From Bin127 sp965203505 (lineage in GTDB: Bacteria; Chloroflexota; Dehalococcoidia; Lucifugimonadales; Lucifugimonadaceae): DNA of 64,000 nt. Shown piece by piece: positions 27,823 to 36,007 of this stretch (the first letter of the stretch is position 1; every line of letters starts with the position of its first letter). The stretch lies in contig OZ241880.1 in NCBI GenBank assembly GCA_965203505.1, positions 1,054,001-1,118,000 on the forward strand, given 5' to 3'. The notes beneath the pieces are model-generated. The model was not told where the DNA came from. It ran no database searches and saw nothing but the letters and a program-made list of their open reading frames with translations. The position numbers and the translations under genes are program-made.

Positions 27823-27847
27823 ATGATACTGTAAAGCACTGTATCAT
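27823..27847. promoter_or_regulatory. Operator-like inverted repeat before the NYN gene
   Basis: ATGATAC (27823-27829) and GTATCAT (27841-27847) form a perfect 7-bp inverted repeat with an 11-base spacer, 21 bases before the NYN-protein start. It could be an operator or a short mRNA hairpin. Confidence 0.4.
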
Positions 27848-27868
27848 GCAACTCCTGTGAGGACTGGC

Positions 27869-28513
27869 ATGTCTTTAGGAGTTACTTTGCCCAAGAAAAG
27901 AGTAGCAGTATACGTCGACGGCTTCAATCTATTCTACGGAATTAGGGCAAAGGGATGGCGACGATACTACTGGCTCAACCTTCGAACTTTCGCAGAAAAC
28001 TTGCTAAGGACTCATCACCGTTTTCAACTAGTACGATACTTCACTGCCAGAGTGTTCCCTGATACCAACGATCCCGGTAAAGAGGCTAGGCAGACAGCTT
28101 ATCTGGAAGCTTTGGCTACGCTCCCTGATCTCTTGATTCACTACGGATATTTTCTGCCAAAAGAACTCAAGTGTTTCAACTGCGGAAGCGTCCGGCACAC
28201 CTACGAAGAGAAGATGACCGACGTCAACATTTCGGTGGCTCTACTCAACGACGCCCAAGACGATCTCTTTGACACCGCTATGATCGTCTCCGCGGACAGC
28301 GACCTCGTCGAACCCGTGCGAACAGTGCTGAGCCGCTATCCCAATAAACGAGTAATCGTCGCGTTCCCTCCACAACGATCTTCCTTCAACTTGGGTCAAG
28401 TCGCCAGCGCACACTTCTTCATCGGCCAAGACAAACTCAGACGCAGCCAACTCCCAGACCGAGTAACCAGATCCGACGGCTTTGTGCTGACCAGACCGCC
28501 GTCTTGGGTCTGA
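27869..28513 (+). CDS. NYN domain (PIN-like) protein, LabA/DUF88 family
   Basis: 214 residues from the ATG at 27869, with GAGGA a few bases upstream. The NYN fold starts with VAVYVDGFNLFYG (catalytic-type D17, N20). It continues with EEKMTDVNISVALLNDA and AMIVSADSDLVEPV, which supply the other acidic residues of this PIN-like nuclease family, so an RNase active site is intact. A CxxC pair in KCFNCGS at about 103 could bind zinc. It is the first gene of the accessory island; RNA processing or defence are both possible. Confidence 0.87.
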   Translation: MSLGVTLPKKRVAVYVDGFNLFYGIRAKGWRRYYWLNLRTFAENLLRTHHRFQLVRYFTARVFPDTNDPGKEARQTAYLEALATLPDLLIHYGYFLPKELKCFNCGSVRHTYEEKMTDVNISVALLNDAQDDLFDTAMIVSADSDLVEPVRTVLSRYPNKRVIVAFPPQRSSFNLGQVASAHFFIGQDKLRRSQLPDRVTRSDGFVLTRPPSWV

Positions 28514-28584
28514 CCCACTAAATTCTCGCCTGTCGTTTGCAATGGAAGATGATGCTGAGTAGATTAACTACAAAGGAGACACAA

Positions 28585-29261
28585 ATGATAAGCCTGATTT
28601 ACACCATGTTCAAAGACTTCTGGACATCGCGAGTGCGGCTAAAGGTTAACCACGAATTCAGCGTTGTCAACCTCGAAAGCGATTGCGGGACATATTTACG
28701 GTATAAAGAAGTCCGAATCGTAACAGTCACTAATATGAGTTCCTTCAATGTAACCCTTTCGGAACTGTCTTTGACCAGCGGCAAGGGGAGGAAGAGTATA
28801 GAAGTTCATTACACGCCCGACGGTATTGACTTCGTTGAGGATCCTCCGTTGCCGTGCCGGCTGGAACCACGCGAAACGTTTACATTTACTATCGCGTTGT
28901 CAGCGATAAGAAAGTGGGACGCGGATGACGATGTTCTGGCTGCAACCGTGCGGACGGAATGCGGATACACCGAAAAAGCGAAATCCGCGAAAATCACCAA
29001 ATTGTACACCCGTACGCCGTTTTTTAAGACGATGCCGAATTACACCACACACAAGGAAGAATTGTTCGAGAAACAGAGGCATCGTTGCGCTGCATGCTTT
29101 GAGATAACACCATTTGAAGACCTCAATGAAGTCCTCAAGATGCCGCGCCCCAAGGGATCTCAAACCTTCGGCTCATTTGTGGTAGCTGCAATAGTCTTGA
29201 GGAACCAACAATATCCGATCTTGGAACACGTCCGTTACTTCGCGACGAATTGACTTTCTGA
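28585..29261 (+). pseudogene. Frameshifted HNH-type nuclease gene with N-terminal beta domain
   Basis: The frame from the ATG at 28585 (AAAGGAG upstream) runs to 29253 and encodes a beta-sandwich-like domain (about 1-150). It then reaches an HNH-style start, QRHRCAACFEITPFEDL, with the first Cys pair. The second half of an HNH module (ISNLRLICGSCNSLEE, with the second Cys pair) lies in another frame of the same strand, entered around 29155 and ending at 29261. The usual DH pair is not visible (LK at that place). The gene therefore looks broken by an indel close to 29130-29160, or carries a sequencing error there. Confidence 0.6.
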
Positions 29262-29295
29262 CGTGTGAAATGGCAGAAGCACGCCGCTTGTCTCC

Positions 29296-29685
29296 TTAGT
29301 CTACTCGTCTAGAGGGAACAAAACTCAAGCACCCCACCCCCTCCAAAACCACCCGCCCCAAAACCGCCTCACAACCATCCTCCCCCATCAAAACCCTCAC
29401 CCCAACAACCTCACCCATAAACTCAATCCGCCCACTAGTAACATCCACCGTCTCAAACTTCCCATCCTCCAACTCGTAAACCCGCGTACCCTGAGCCTCA
29501 AGCCCAATCCCCTCAAGAACCCGCCGCGGAACAACACAATCAACCACACCCGGATCAATCCGAAACCTACCCGTCCAACACCTCTCCGGCTCAGCCATAT
29601 TCCGAACCGTAGCCGTAACATGCGACAAACCCGCCAAACTAACACCGCCACGCCGTACTAGAGTCTGCAACTGTCCCATACTCAA
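29296..29685 (-). CDS. Degenerate retroviral-type aspartic protease (clan AA) protein
   Basis: 129 residues. The pattern of small bacterial clan AA proteases is clear: a TATVRN strand, the catalytic loop FRIDPGVVDCVVP, a YELEDGKFETVDV flap, RIEFMGEVVGVRVLMG, and the late LGRVVLEGVG. The catalytic triad should be D-T/S-G but reads D-P-G (about residues 44-46), so proteolysis is doubtful. These proteins often occur beside DNA-modification or toxin genes. Here the gene lies 36 bases downstream of the restriction-methylase-like gene on the same strand, probably co-transcribed. Start choice between the first two Met codons is open. Confidence 0.7.
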   Translation of the reverse strand: MSMGQLQTLVRRGGVSLAGLSHVTATVRNMAEPERCWTGRFRIDPGVVDCVVPRRVLEGIGLEAQGTRVYELEDGKFETVDVTSGRIEFMGEVVGVRVLMGEDGCEAVLGRVVLEGVGCLSFVPSRRVD

Positions 29686-29721
29686 ATCCTGTCCATCACA
29701 TAAATCAGCGTAATCAGCGGT

Positions 29722-32637
29722 TCAGACTTTCGTCCCCTTACCCCCATGCACGCTAGGCTCCGAGCACCACTTCAACCGCAACAAATCCAAAGGCTCCAAC
29801 ACCTTGTCCTCCGGCAATCCCAGTAAATCGACCAAAACCCGACGGTCCAACTCCTTCCGACTCTCATCCCGATACGCCTCATTCGCCGGCAGGAACTCCC
29901 TATCCCGCATATCGTCGAAGATCGACTCCGCCACCTGCAACTGAGCATCCGACAACGACGTCACATCCAACGTCGGCATCGTCCGAATCGCAGTTACCGG
30001 CATCCTGCCACGCCCAGCCTGTTGACGGCTCGAATGCCACCAATAGAGCAACAATCCCAGAGTCGAGTTGCCCCATAAAGTATGCACAATCTCAAGTTCA
30101 CGACTATCGAACTGGAGATTTGGCCATGCAGTACCGCCAATCGTCTGATCTTCAGTGAAAGCCACACCTAGCGGTTGAGAATTAAACCTGAAATCATGAT
30201 TATGATGGGCGTGGCTTCTAGTAGCCCAAATCTCAGCGGCGCGGGCGTTCATGTTGGGTTTGATCCTACCCTCACTGTCTGGTTGCACGACCAACTTCGT
30301 TTCTTTTTTAGCGTCGTGGTTCCACAACATCGGATAGGTCGGGACGCCGCGGCGTGTGCTGATGCGCTCGAACGCGGCTTGCCGGGACTGCCCGGCAACA
30401 TTCATCGCGTGCAGGCCTACTCGACAGACATCGCCAATCGTCGACATCGCAATTGATGATCTGTTCTGCTTGCTTATCTGCGGCAACCATAGATGACCTT
30501 GCGTCAACTGATGAGCAGTTTGTATGACAGAAAAGTCCGAGACCCCGGCCGCTGACCAAGGATTGTCCGCACTCAATGGTGCGTCAATAACTTCGCCGAG
30601 TTGCGCGTCGCCACCGACCAACGATTCGCCACCGATCGGTCCGCTTTCGAACTGTCTGACGTTCGGATCAGCAGCGAGAGTAGAGATCGCCTTGGCGAGC
30701 TCAAGCGACTCCATCTCGTTATTTGGACGTTGGTCCAAGGACACAAACAACCCGCGCCCATCTCCTCCATTCGACGACTGCCGACAGACGATCAAAGTCT
30801 CTGCCATCCCGGTATCTGCTGAAAACGATTGATCTTCTGATCTCGCGGTGGCAATCGTCATCACGATCACGTCGCGGTACTTTTTCGCGATCAATTGCCG
30901 TACCTTTTGCCAACTCGATCCTTGCAAAGCGGTCAACGGCAAAACCAATGCGATCGTTCCGTTTGGTTTCACCATTCGATCAGCGAGTGCAACGAACCAA
31001 GTCGCGATACCAGCGTACCCATGCGCGCAAGTCCCAGCGCCGTATTTCCTCTCCAACGCTGACATCTTGCGCTGCGTTTCCAAGTCGTTGTCAAGTCCTC
31101 GGAACTGCTTGATGTAGTCCGACGTTCTAGAGTCGCCTTCCCAATCCGCCGCCGCACGCGTAAACGGCGGATTCATGATCACCAAGTCCTGGCTGAACTG
31201 CGGCATATCCACCGCATCCGCCGCCTGTGCCGATCCCGTCCCCGTCACCGCCGTCCCGCTGTGCAACGAAATCAGCGGCCTAACCTCCCCGTTGCTCGCC
31301 AGCAGATCCAGCGACCCTATCGACACCCCGCCGCCATTCGTCTTGCCATACTGCGTGACTATCGTGCGAGTATCTTGATACTGTTCCATCGGGTGCGACG
31401 ACGACAGCATCGAAGCGGTCAGATGCACCGCCGACGGCAACACATCGAGCGCAGTCAACGACTCGCCCATCATGTGCGAGTGCAGCTTCGCCGGGTCGCC
31501 GCCGGAAAACAGGTGTAACTGATTCAACCGACGATACGCCGCATGGATCAACGTCCCGGTGCCGCAGGCGTAGTCCGCGATCTTGAAATCCTTCACCCGC
31601 TCCGGATCGTCCCATGCACCATCATCTGGCATCGCCAGATGCGCCAACAGCGTCGCCGACTCCGGACGCGTGTAAAACGTCGCCAGAAACTTCCGATCCG
31701 CAATCAGCCGCTGAAACACCGTCCCGATCAAATCGCTCGAATCGGCAGCGCCCAAGACATGTACCCGTTCCGCCGCAAGTGCCATCCTGTCCAACGCTCT
31801 TGACGCTAAGTCGACCGGTCGGATAATTTTCAGCAATTCAATAGCGATATTGAAAATCGACCAGTAGTTGATCTTGAGAATCTCGCGCCACTCCTGAACA
31901 ACCAAACCTTGGAGCAATCTCCCGTCAGGGCGCAATTCCTCGAAGTCCTTCAACTTCGGATCTCCGACTAAGTTCATATGGAACATCAACGCGTTGATCA
32001 TGATCGTCGCCGCCATCCGCTCCGTCTGCTCGCTGTACTCCTGCTTCAACAAATCCGCGAAGTCTTGTTTCAAATTCGGATGCGCGTCCGTCGACTCCCG
32101 GATGATCGCCGCCGCTGATCCTATGGCGCGCTCCAGAATCTGCACACTTCGCTGCACCACCTCCTCTGGTGTCGACGCATAAGTGATAAAACCCGCCAAG
32201 TCCCGAATATTCCCCGAAACAAAACCGCTCTCCGGGAAACGCGAGTATTCGGTAGAACCCGAACCATAGAAAACGCAATACTCGAACTGCGTCTTGCTCC
32301 GCAACTCCTCGTCCAACTTGTCGAAACCCCGAATTCCACGCAGTGGACTCGGAGACTTCAACGCCACCACCGCGTTCACCTCACCATCCACACCAGTAAC
32401 ATCCTCATCCAACTCCTCGCCCAACCGCGCAATCGCCTCATCCTCCAACGTCCGAGCCGGAAGATACTCATTCTCAATCACCACAGGCCGTCCACCCCTC
32501 GGCAGCACCAAAATATCCGGCTGCCCCTGGCCGCTGACGAACGCACCCTTCATCTCGGCGTGCACATCCCACCGCACATTCATGCGGTCCAAAAGCGTGG
32601 CGACACGCCCATTCAACTGCGTCTCATTGATCGCCAT
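29722..32637 (-). CDS. Single-chain restriction-modification-like protein with N6-adenine methylase domain
   Basis: 971 residues. The N-terminus (about 25-60) looks like a PD-(D/E)xK/HsdR-type nuclease core: QPDILVLPRGGRPVVIENEY gives D41, E55 and E57, with Glu where Lys is usual, as in BamHI. A helical linker follows. The gamma-class adenine methylase has FYTRPESATLL (about 321), the SAM motif DYACGTG (355-361) and the catalytic NPPF (489-492). The last 350 residues should be target recognition (for example LWLPQISKQNRS). The size and order resemble type IIG/L enzymes. No separate R or S genes are adjacent. It probably protects against foreign DNA. Confidence 0.83.
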   Translation of the reverse strand: MAINETQLNGRVATLLDRMNVRWDVHAEMKGAFVSGQGQPDILVLPRGGRPVVIENEYLPARTLEDEAIARLGEELDEDVTGVDGEVNAVVALKSPSPLRGIRGFDKLDEELRSKTQFEYCVFYGSGSTEYSRFPESGFVSGNIRDLAGFITYASTPEEVVQRSVQILERAIGSAAAIIRESTDAHPNLKQDFADLLKQEYSEQTERMAATIMINALMFHMNLVGDPKLKDFEELRPDGRLLQGLVVQEWREILKINYWSIFNIAIELLKIIRPVDLASRALDRMALAAERVHVLGAADSSDLIGTVFQRLIADRKFLATFYTRPESATLLAHLAMPDDGAWDDPERVKDFKIADYACGTGTLIHAAYRRLNQLHLFSGGDPAKLHSHMMGESLTALDVLPSAVHLTASMLSSSHPMEQYQDTRTIVTQYGKTNGGGVSIGSLDLLASNGEVRPLISLHSGTAVTGTGSAQAADAVDMPQFSQDLVIMNPPFTRAAADWEGDSRTSDYIKQFRGLDNDLETQRKMSALERKYGAGTCAHGYAGIATWFVALADRMVKPNGTIALVLPLTALQGSSWQKVRQLIAKKYRDVIVMTIATARSEDQSFSADTGMAETLIVCRQSSNGGDGRGLFVSLDQRPNNEMESLELAKAISTLAADPNVRQFESGPIGGESLVGGDAQLGEVIDAPLSADNPWSAAGVSDFSVIQTAHQLTQGHLWLPQISKQNRSSIAMSTIGDVCRVGLHAMNVAGQSRQAAFERISTRRGVPTYPMLWNHDAKKETKLVVQPDSEGRIKPNMNARAAEIWATRSHAHHNHDFRFNSQPLGVAFTEDQTIGGTAWPNLQFDSRELEIVHTLWGNSTLGLLLYWWHSSRQQAGRGRMPVTAIRTMPTLDVTSLSDAQLQVAESIFDDMRDREFLPANEAYRDESRKELDRRVLVDLLGLPEDKVLEPLDLLRLKWCSEPSVHGGKGTKV

Positions 32638-32815
32638 CAGTCAAGATTCTCTGCCCAACAACCAAATATTCTCGCCCAGACTACCAGACACTCACCACCT
32701 AACAATTCTCTTTGGCAGACGATCCAACAGCACCTCGGCACAGCACAAAATCCCCCGCGACCCAAACAGGCATTTCACACCTCCTAGCTCAATGACGCAT
32801 TGATATCAAACGATA

Positions 32816-32846
32816 CCAATGTAAACATAAATATCCAATGGTAAAC
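32816..32846. promoter_or_regulatory. Direct repeats upstream of the toxin-antitoxin pair
   Basis: CCAATGTAAAC (32816-32826) and CCAATGGTAAAC (32835-32846) are repeated about 19 bases apart, 36 bases before the AbrB start. A TGATATCA palindrome sits just upstream (32801-32808). This is the expected place for autoregulatory binding by an AbrB antitoxin. Confidence 0.4.
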
Positions 32847-32881
32847 TGAAATTACATTGCCTATCGCCGATCCACAACCCC

Positions 32882-33151
32882 ATGCGCCAATTCACCACTA
32901 CCACCACCCAACGCAACCAAGTCACCATCCCCGCCGAAGTCCGCCGAACCCTTGGCATCAATCCACGCGACAAAGTCGCCTTCACCATCCAAGACGACGG
33001 GCACGTGACCATCACCGCCGCCGAATTCACTCTCGAGACCGCGTTCGGGTCCGTCAAACCCGTCTCTGACGGACGCACCTTGGACGAAACAATCCGTGAT
33101 GCCAAAGACGAGAAGGCTGAGCAGACCGCAAGGGAACTGCGCGAATCGTGA
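32882..33151 (+). CDS. AbrB/MazE-type antitoxin
   Basis: 89 residues. The N-terminal swapped-hairpin DNA-binding domain is clear (QVTIPAEVRRTLGINPRDKVAF). It is followed by a short acidic, helical tail that would bind and inhibit the toxin. Its TGA overlaps the GTG of the PIN toxin by 4 bases, the standard toxin-antitoxin arrangement. Likely autoregulated through the direct repeats upstream. Confidence 0.9.
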   Translation: MRQFTTTTTQRNQVTIPAEVRRTLGINPRDKVAFTIQDDGHVTITAAEFTLETAFGSVKPVSDGRTLDETIRDAKDEKAEQTARELRES

Positions 33152-33579
33152 GGTTCTTGGACACCAACGTCATCCTCCGATACCTCACGCGGGACGATGA
33201 AGTGAAGGCGGAGGCCTGTTATCAACTATTGGACCGTGCCAGCAGGGGAGAGGAGATCCTGATCACCTGCGAGGCCATCGTCGCCGAGGTCGTATATGTT
33301 CTGAGCTCGCGCCGCGCCGGGTACCACCTCAATCGCCACGAGATCGCCGCCCGGTTGTTCCCGATACTCTCGCTACGCGGGCTCAGGCTCCCACAAAAAC
33401 ACATCTACATCAACGCCCTAAACATCTACGCCTCATCACCCGCCCTCGACTTCGAAGACGCCCTCGCAATCGCCCACATGCAACACCAACGCATCACCCA
33501 GATCATCAGCTACGACAAAGACTTCGACCAAATCCCAGACATCCAAAGACTCGAACCGCCAATTGTCGGAGACCAATAG
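33148..33579 (+). CDS. VapC-type PIN domain toxin RNase
   Basis: 143 residues from a GTG that overlaps the antitoxin stop. PIN acidic residues are in place: D5 (FLDTN), E42 and E47, D101/D104 (LDFEDALAIA) and D123/D125 (SYDKDFD). It should cleave RNA when released from the antitoxin. Length and context are typical. It closes the accessory island before the amino-acid genes. Confidence 0.9.
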   Translation: MRFLDTNVILRYLTRDDEVKAEACYQLLDRASRGEEILITCEAIVAEVVYVLSSRRAGYHLNRHEIAARLFPILSLRGLRLPQKHIYINALNIYASSPALDFEDALAIAHMQHQRITQIISYDKDFDQIPDIQRLEPPIVGDQ

Positions 33580-33606
33580 TTACCGGGCCAATCCAACGCG
33601 CCCTAA

Positions 33607-33612
33607 TATAAT
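33607..33612 (+). promoter_or_regulatory. -10 box upstream of ilvE
   Basis: An exact TATAAT in CTAATATAATTGC, about 50 bases before the ilvE ATG. The -35 is poor. Confidence 0.35.
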
Positions 33613-33663
33613 TGCAACGGGCAATCTCACACCCCCTATCCCACATCCGCAGGAGACATCGAA

Positions 33664-34599
33664 ATGGCGTCGACAACTTGGGCTTTCTTCGAAGGACGAC
33701 AGGTCCCCCTGGAAGAGGCCACGGTACGAGTCGACACACACGCTCTCCACTACGGAACCGCCGCTTTCGAAGGCGTACGCGGCAACTGGAACGAGGAACA
33801 CGGCAAGGTTTACATCTTCCGGCTCCGGGAGCACTACGAACGCCTAATCCGCGGCTGCAGCATTCTCCAGATGGAGATCCCTTACTCCGTCGACGATCTC
33901 TGCCAAATCACCGTCGATCTCCTCGAACGAAACGGCTTCGCAGAAGACGTCTACATTCGGCCCCTCGCCTACAAATCCGAAGAGGCCGTCGCAAACCTCA
34001 AGCTCCACACCCTCGCCAGCGATTTCACACTCATGATCCTCCCCTTCGGCGCATACATCGAAGCCGAAGGCGCAATCAAGTGTCAAACCTCTTCATGGCG
34101 ACGCCCCGACGACTCCATGATGCCCACCGGCGTCAAGATCACCGGCCTCTACACAACCTCCATCCTCGCCAAAACCGAAGCCGTCATGGCAGGATTCGAC
34201 GAAGCCATCCTCCTAAACCACGACGGCTCCGTCTCCGAGGGCAGCGGCGAAAACCTCTTCCTCATCCGAGACGGCCAGATCCACACCCCCTTCGAAACCG
34301 CAAACGCGCTCCTCGGCATCACCCGCGACTCCGTGATCACACTAGCGAAAAACGAACTTGGCATCGACGTCATCCAGCGTCGTATAAACCGTAGCGAACT
34401 CTATCTAGCAGACGAGGTATTCCTGACCGGCACGGCGGCGCACCTCACACCCGTCGGCAGGATCGACAACCGCGACATCGGAAACGGCGAGATGGGACCC
34501 TTGACGCAACAGTTGCAAGACATCTACTTCGAATGTGTCACCGGGAACAATCCCGATTACATGGACTGGTGCACCGGCGTAACCCCCGGCGGCGGATAA
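33664..34599 (+). CDS. ilvE: Branched-chain amino acid aminotransferase
   Basis: 311 residues with AGGAG nine bases before the ATG. It is a fold-type IV PLP enzyme that transfers the amino group to branched 2-oxo acids, the last step of Leu/Ile/Val synthesis. Visible: VDTHALHYGTAAFEGVRG at about 24-41, the PLP lysine K158 in TGVKITGLY, and the cofactor-binding VSEGSGENLF, followed by FLTGTAAHLTPV. It stands apart from the ilv/leu operon at 49-60 kb but completes that pathway. Confidence 0.93.
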   Translation: MASTTWAFFEGRQVPLEEATVRVDTHALHYGTAAFEGVRGNWNEEHGKVYIFRLREHYERLIRGCSILQMEIPYSVDDLCQITVDLLERNGFAEDVYIRPLAYKSEEAVANLKLHTLASDFTLMILPFGAYIEAEGAIKCQTSSWRRPDDSMMPTGVKITGLYTTSILAKTEAVMAGFDEAILLNHDGSVSEGSGENLFLIRDGQIHTPFETANALLGITRDSVITLAKNELGIDVIQRRINRSELYLADEVFLTGTAAHLTPVGRIDNRDIGNGEMGPLTQQLQDIYFECVTGNNPDYMDWCTGVTPGGG

Positions 34600-34616
34600 A
34601 ACGCTCTAAGTTCTGT

Positions 34617-34643
34617 CATTCCGGCGAAAGACGGAATCCAGAA
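34617..34643. repeat. GTCATTCCGGCGAAAG-type dispersed repeat
   Basis: A short palindromic unit (ATTCCG...CGGAAT with a GCGAAAG centre) of the kind spread through many bacterial genomes. Related sequence occurs at about 35130 and, inverted, at about 59985-60005. Confidence 0.7.
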
Positions 34644-34663
34644 GAGCGGGGAGAGGGTCCCGA

Positions 34664-35419
34664 TTGAGCGACCAAATCGCATCCGCCGCTAATATGATGG
34701 TGCGCGACTATCTCATCCTCGCGTTCCTCGTCAGCCTCGGCACACTCCAAATCGCCGTAACCATTAGCGGCATCCGCGGCCTATGGCTCCTCCCAAACCG
34801 CAACCTGACGCGCTATCTAGGCATACTCATAATCGTCGTCGGAATCGCCTACTACATCCTCTCGCCGATATGGATCGAAGGCCCCTGGGCAGCCGGTTCA
34901 GTGATCGACGGCACCTCCGAAAACCGCGAATGGGGCACCGCCGTACTCTCCGAAATATCAGGCGCCCGCAACCTCAACGACATCCACGGCGGAATGGCCG
35001 GAACCGCATACGCCATCTACTTCGTCGCTTCAGCCGTCCTAGCAACCCTCTTCGCCGCCGTTATTGGCGCGATTAATATCCGACGGTCACGATCCACATC
35101 GTACCGCGCTTCCGAAACGATCGCAAATTCACCGTCATTCCGGCGAAAGCCGGCCGCTTGCGGGACGGAACGTCCATCCAGAGGGGATGGGGGCAGCGAA
35201 GCCACATCGCGCCCCCTTTGTCCTTCGGACATTTCCCCCGTGAACGGGGGAAACCCGGGCGACGGCCTAGATGCCCTCGCCAATACGGACGCGTTTTCGA
35301 CCCTGATAACGTCCCTTCGCAACCTACGCAAAAACGGCCTCGTAGATGTCCGCAACGAGATACGTTCCGCGCACCGCTGGAGCATCCCCTCAATCATCGG
35401 AAAGGGGTGGCGAGATTAA
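34664..35419 (+). CDS. Unknown membrane protein with a repeat-derived C-terminal extension
   Basis: 251 residues from a TTG (34664) with a GAGAGGG upstream; an ATG pair at 34694 is an alternative. Three membrane helices at about 16-38, 47-65 and 115-140 form the native part. From about residue 153 (DNA about 35120-35260) the reading frame passes through two dispersed repeats, giving SPSFRRKPAACGTERPSRGD and SRPLCPSDISPVNGGNPG. It then continues 50 residues to a TAA that overlaps the next frame. The tail is therefore repeat-encoded and probably non-functional. The family is not recognised. Confidence 0.6.
   Translation: MSDQIASAANMMVRDYLILAFLVSLGTLQIAVTISGIRGLWLLPNRNLTRYLGILIIVVGIAYYILSPIWIEGPWAAGSVIDGTSENREWGTAVLSEISGARNLNDIHGGMAGTAYAIYFVASAVLATLFAAVIGAINIRRSRSTSYRASETIANSPSFRRKPAACGTERPSRGDGGSEATSRPLCPSDISPVNGGNPGDGLDALANTDAFSTLITSLRNLRKNGLVDVRNEIRSAHRWSIPSIIGKGWRD
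35127..35255. repeat. Palindromic repeats inserted in a coding frame
   Basis: A GTCATTCCGGCGAAAGCCGG unit is followed by CGCCCCCTTTGTCCTTCGGA and its ACATTTCCCCCGTGAACGGG continuation, which is the same module that fills 8.1-9.1 kb. Its length keeps the surrounding frame open. Confidence 0.75.
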
Positions 35420-36002
35420 CGCGTTCGACAGAGAACTCGTAATTCTGATCAACTCCTTCGTCGGCAAGTCGATCATGTTCGACCACGTCGCGAAGGTGCT
35501 CGCATCCGATTACCTTTTCCCACTAGTTTTCTCAGTCGTAATGTTCGCAATCTGGTTTGTCGGTCGCGACATCGCGGAACGTCGGCACTACCAACGAGCG
35601 ACGCTCATAGGAGCAGTCGCAATCGGCTTCGCCAACCTCGTAGTAGACATCATCGACTCCGCCTACGACCGCCAGAGACCCTTCGACGAGTTGGGCGACT
35701 CAATGACCCTCCTCTTCTATCGATCAACCGACCCATCATTCCCAGCAAACCCCATGGCGGTCGTATTCGCAGTCGCCATGGCGCTGATGTTCGCAAACCG
35801 TCGCCTCGGATGGTGGCTCATCGCCCTCGCCACGATCTACTCCATCCTCCGCGTCTACGTCGGCACCTTCTACCCAACAGATGTAATCGGCGGCGCGGCT
35901 ATAGGAATCGCAGCCGCGCTCGTTTCGTGGTTCCTATTCGAACTGATGAAACCCATCCCCGAACTCGTCCTCCGCTTCCTCAGGGGACTGGGCGTAGCGT
36001 AG
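35346..36002 (+). CDS. PAP2-family membrane phosphatase (undecaprenyl-PP or lipid phosphatase-like)
   Basis: Up to 218 residues; the protein proper begins near NAFDRELVILINSFVGKSI. The first in-frame ATG (35346) gives 23 extra residues that overlap the repeat-extended gene. An ATT at 35415, overlapping the previous TAA and following AAAGGGGTGG, would fit the homologous N-terminus better. Five or six membrane helices are seen. PAP2 signature pieces: KSIMFDHVAKV, DRQRPFDE, the middle block (SFPANPMAVVFAVAMAL, with N in place of the usual SGH) and RVYVGTFYPTDVIGGAAIG. It probably dephosphorylates a lipid-linked substrate at the outer face of the membrane. Confidence 0.78.
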   Translation: MSATRYVPRTAGASPQSSERGGEINAFDRELVILINSFVGKSIMFDHVAKVLASDYLFPLVFSVVMFAIWFVGRDIAERRHYQRATLIGAVAIGFANLVVDIIDSAYDRQRPFDELGDSMTLLFYRSTDPSFPANPMAVVFAVAMALMFANRRLGWWLIALATIYSILRVYVGTFYPTDVIGGAAIGIAAALVSWFLFELMKPIPELVLRFLRGLGVA

Positions 36003-36007
36003 CGCGA

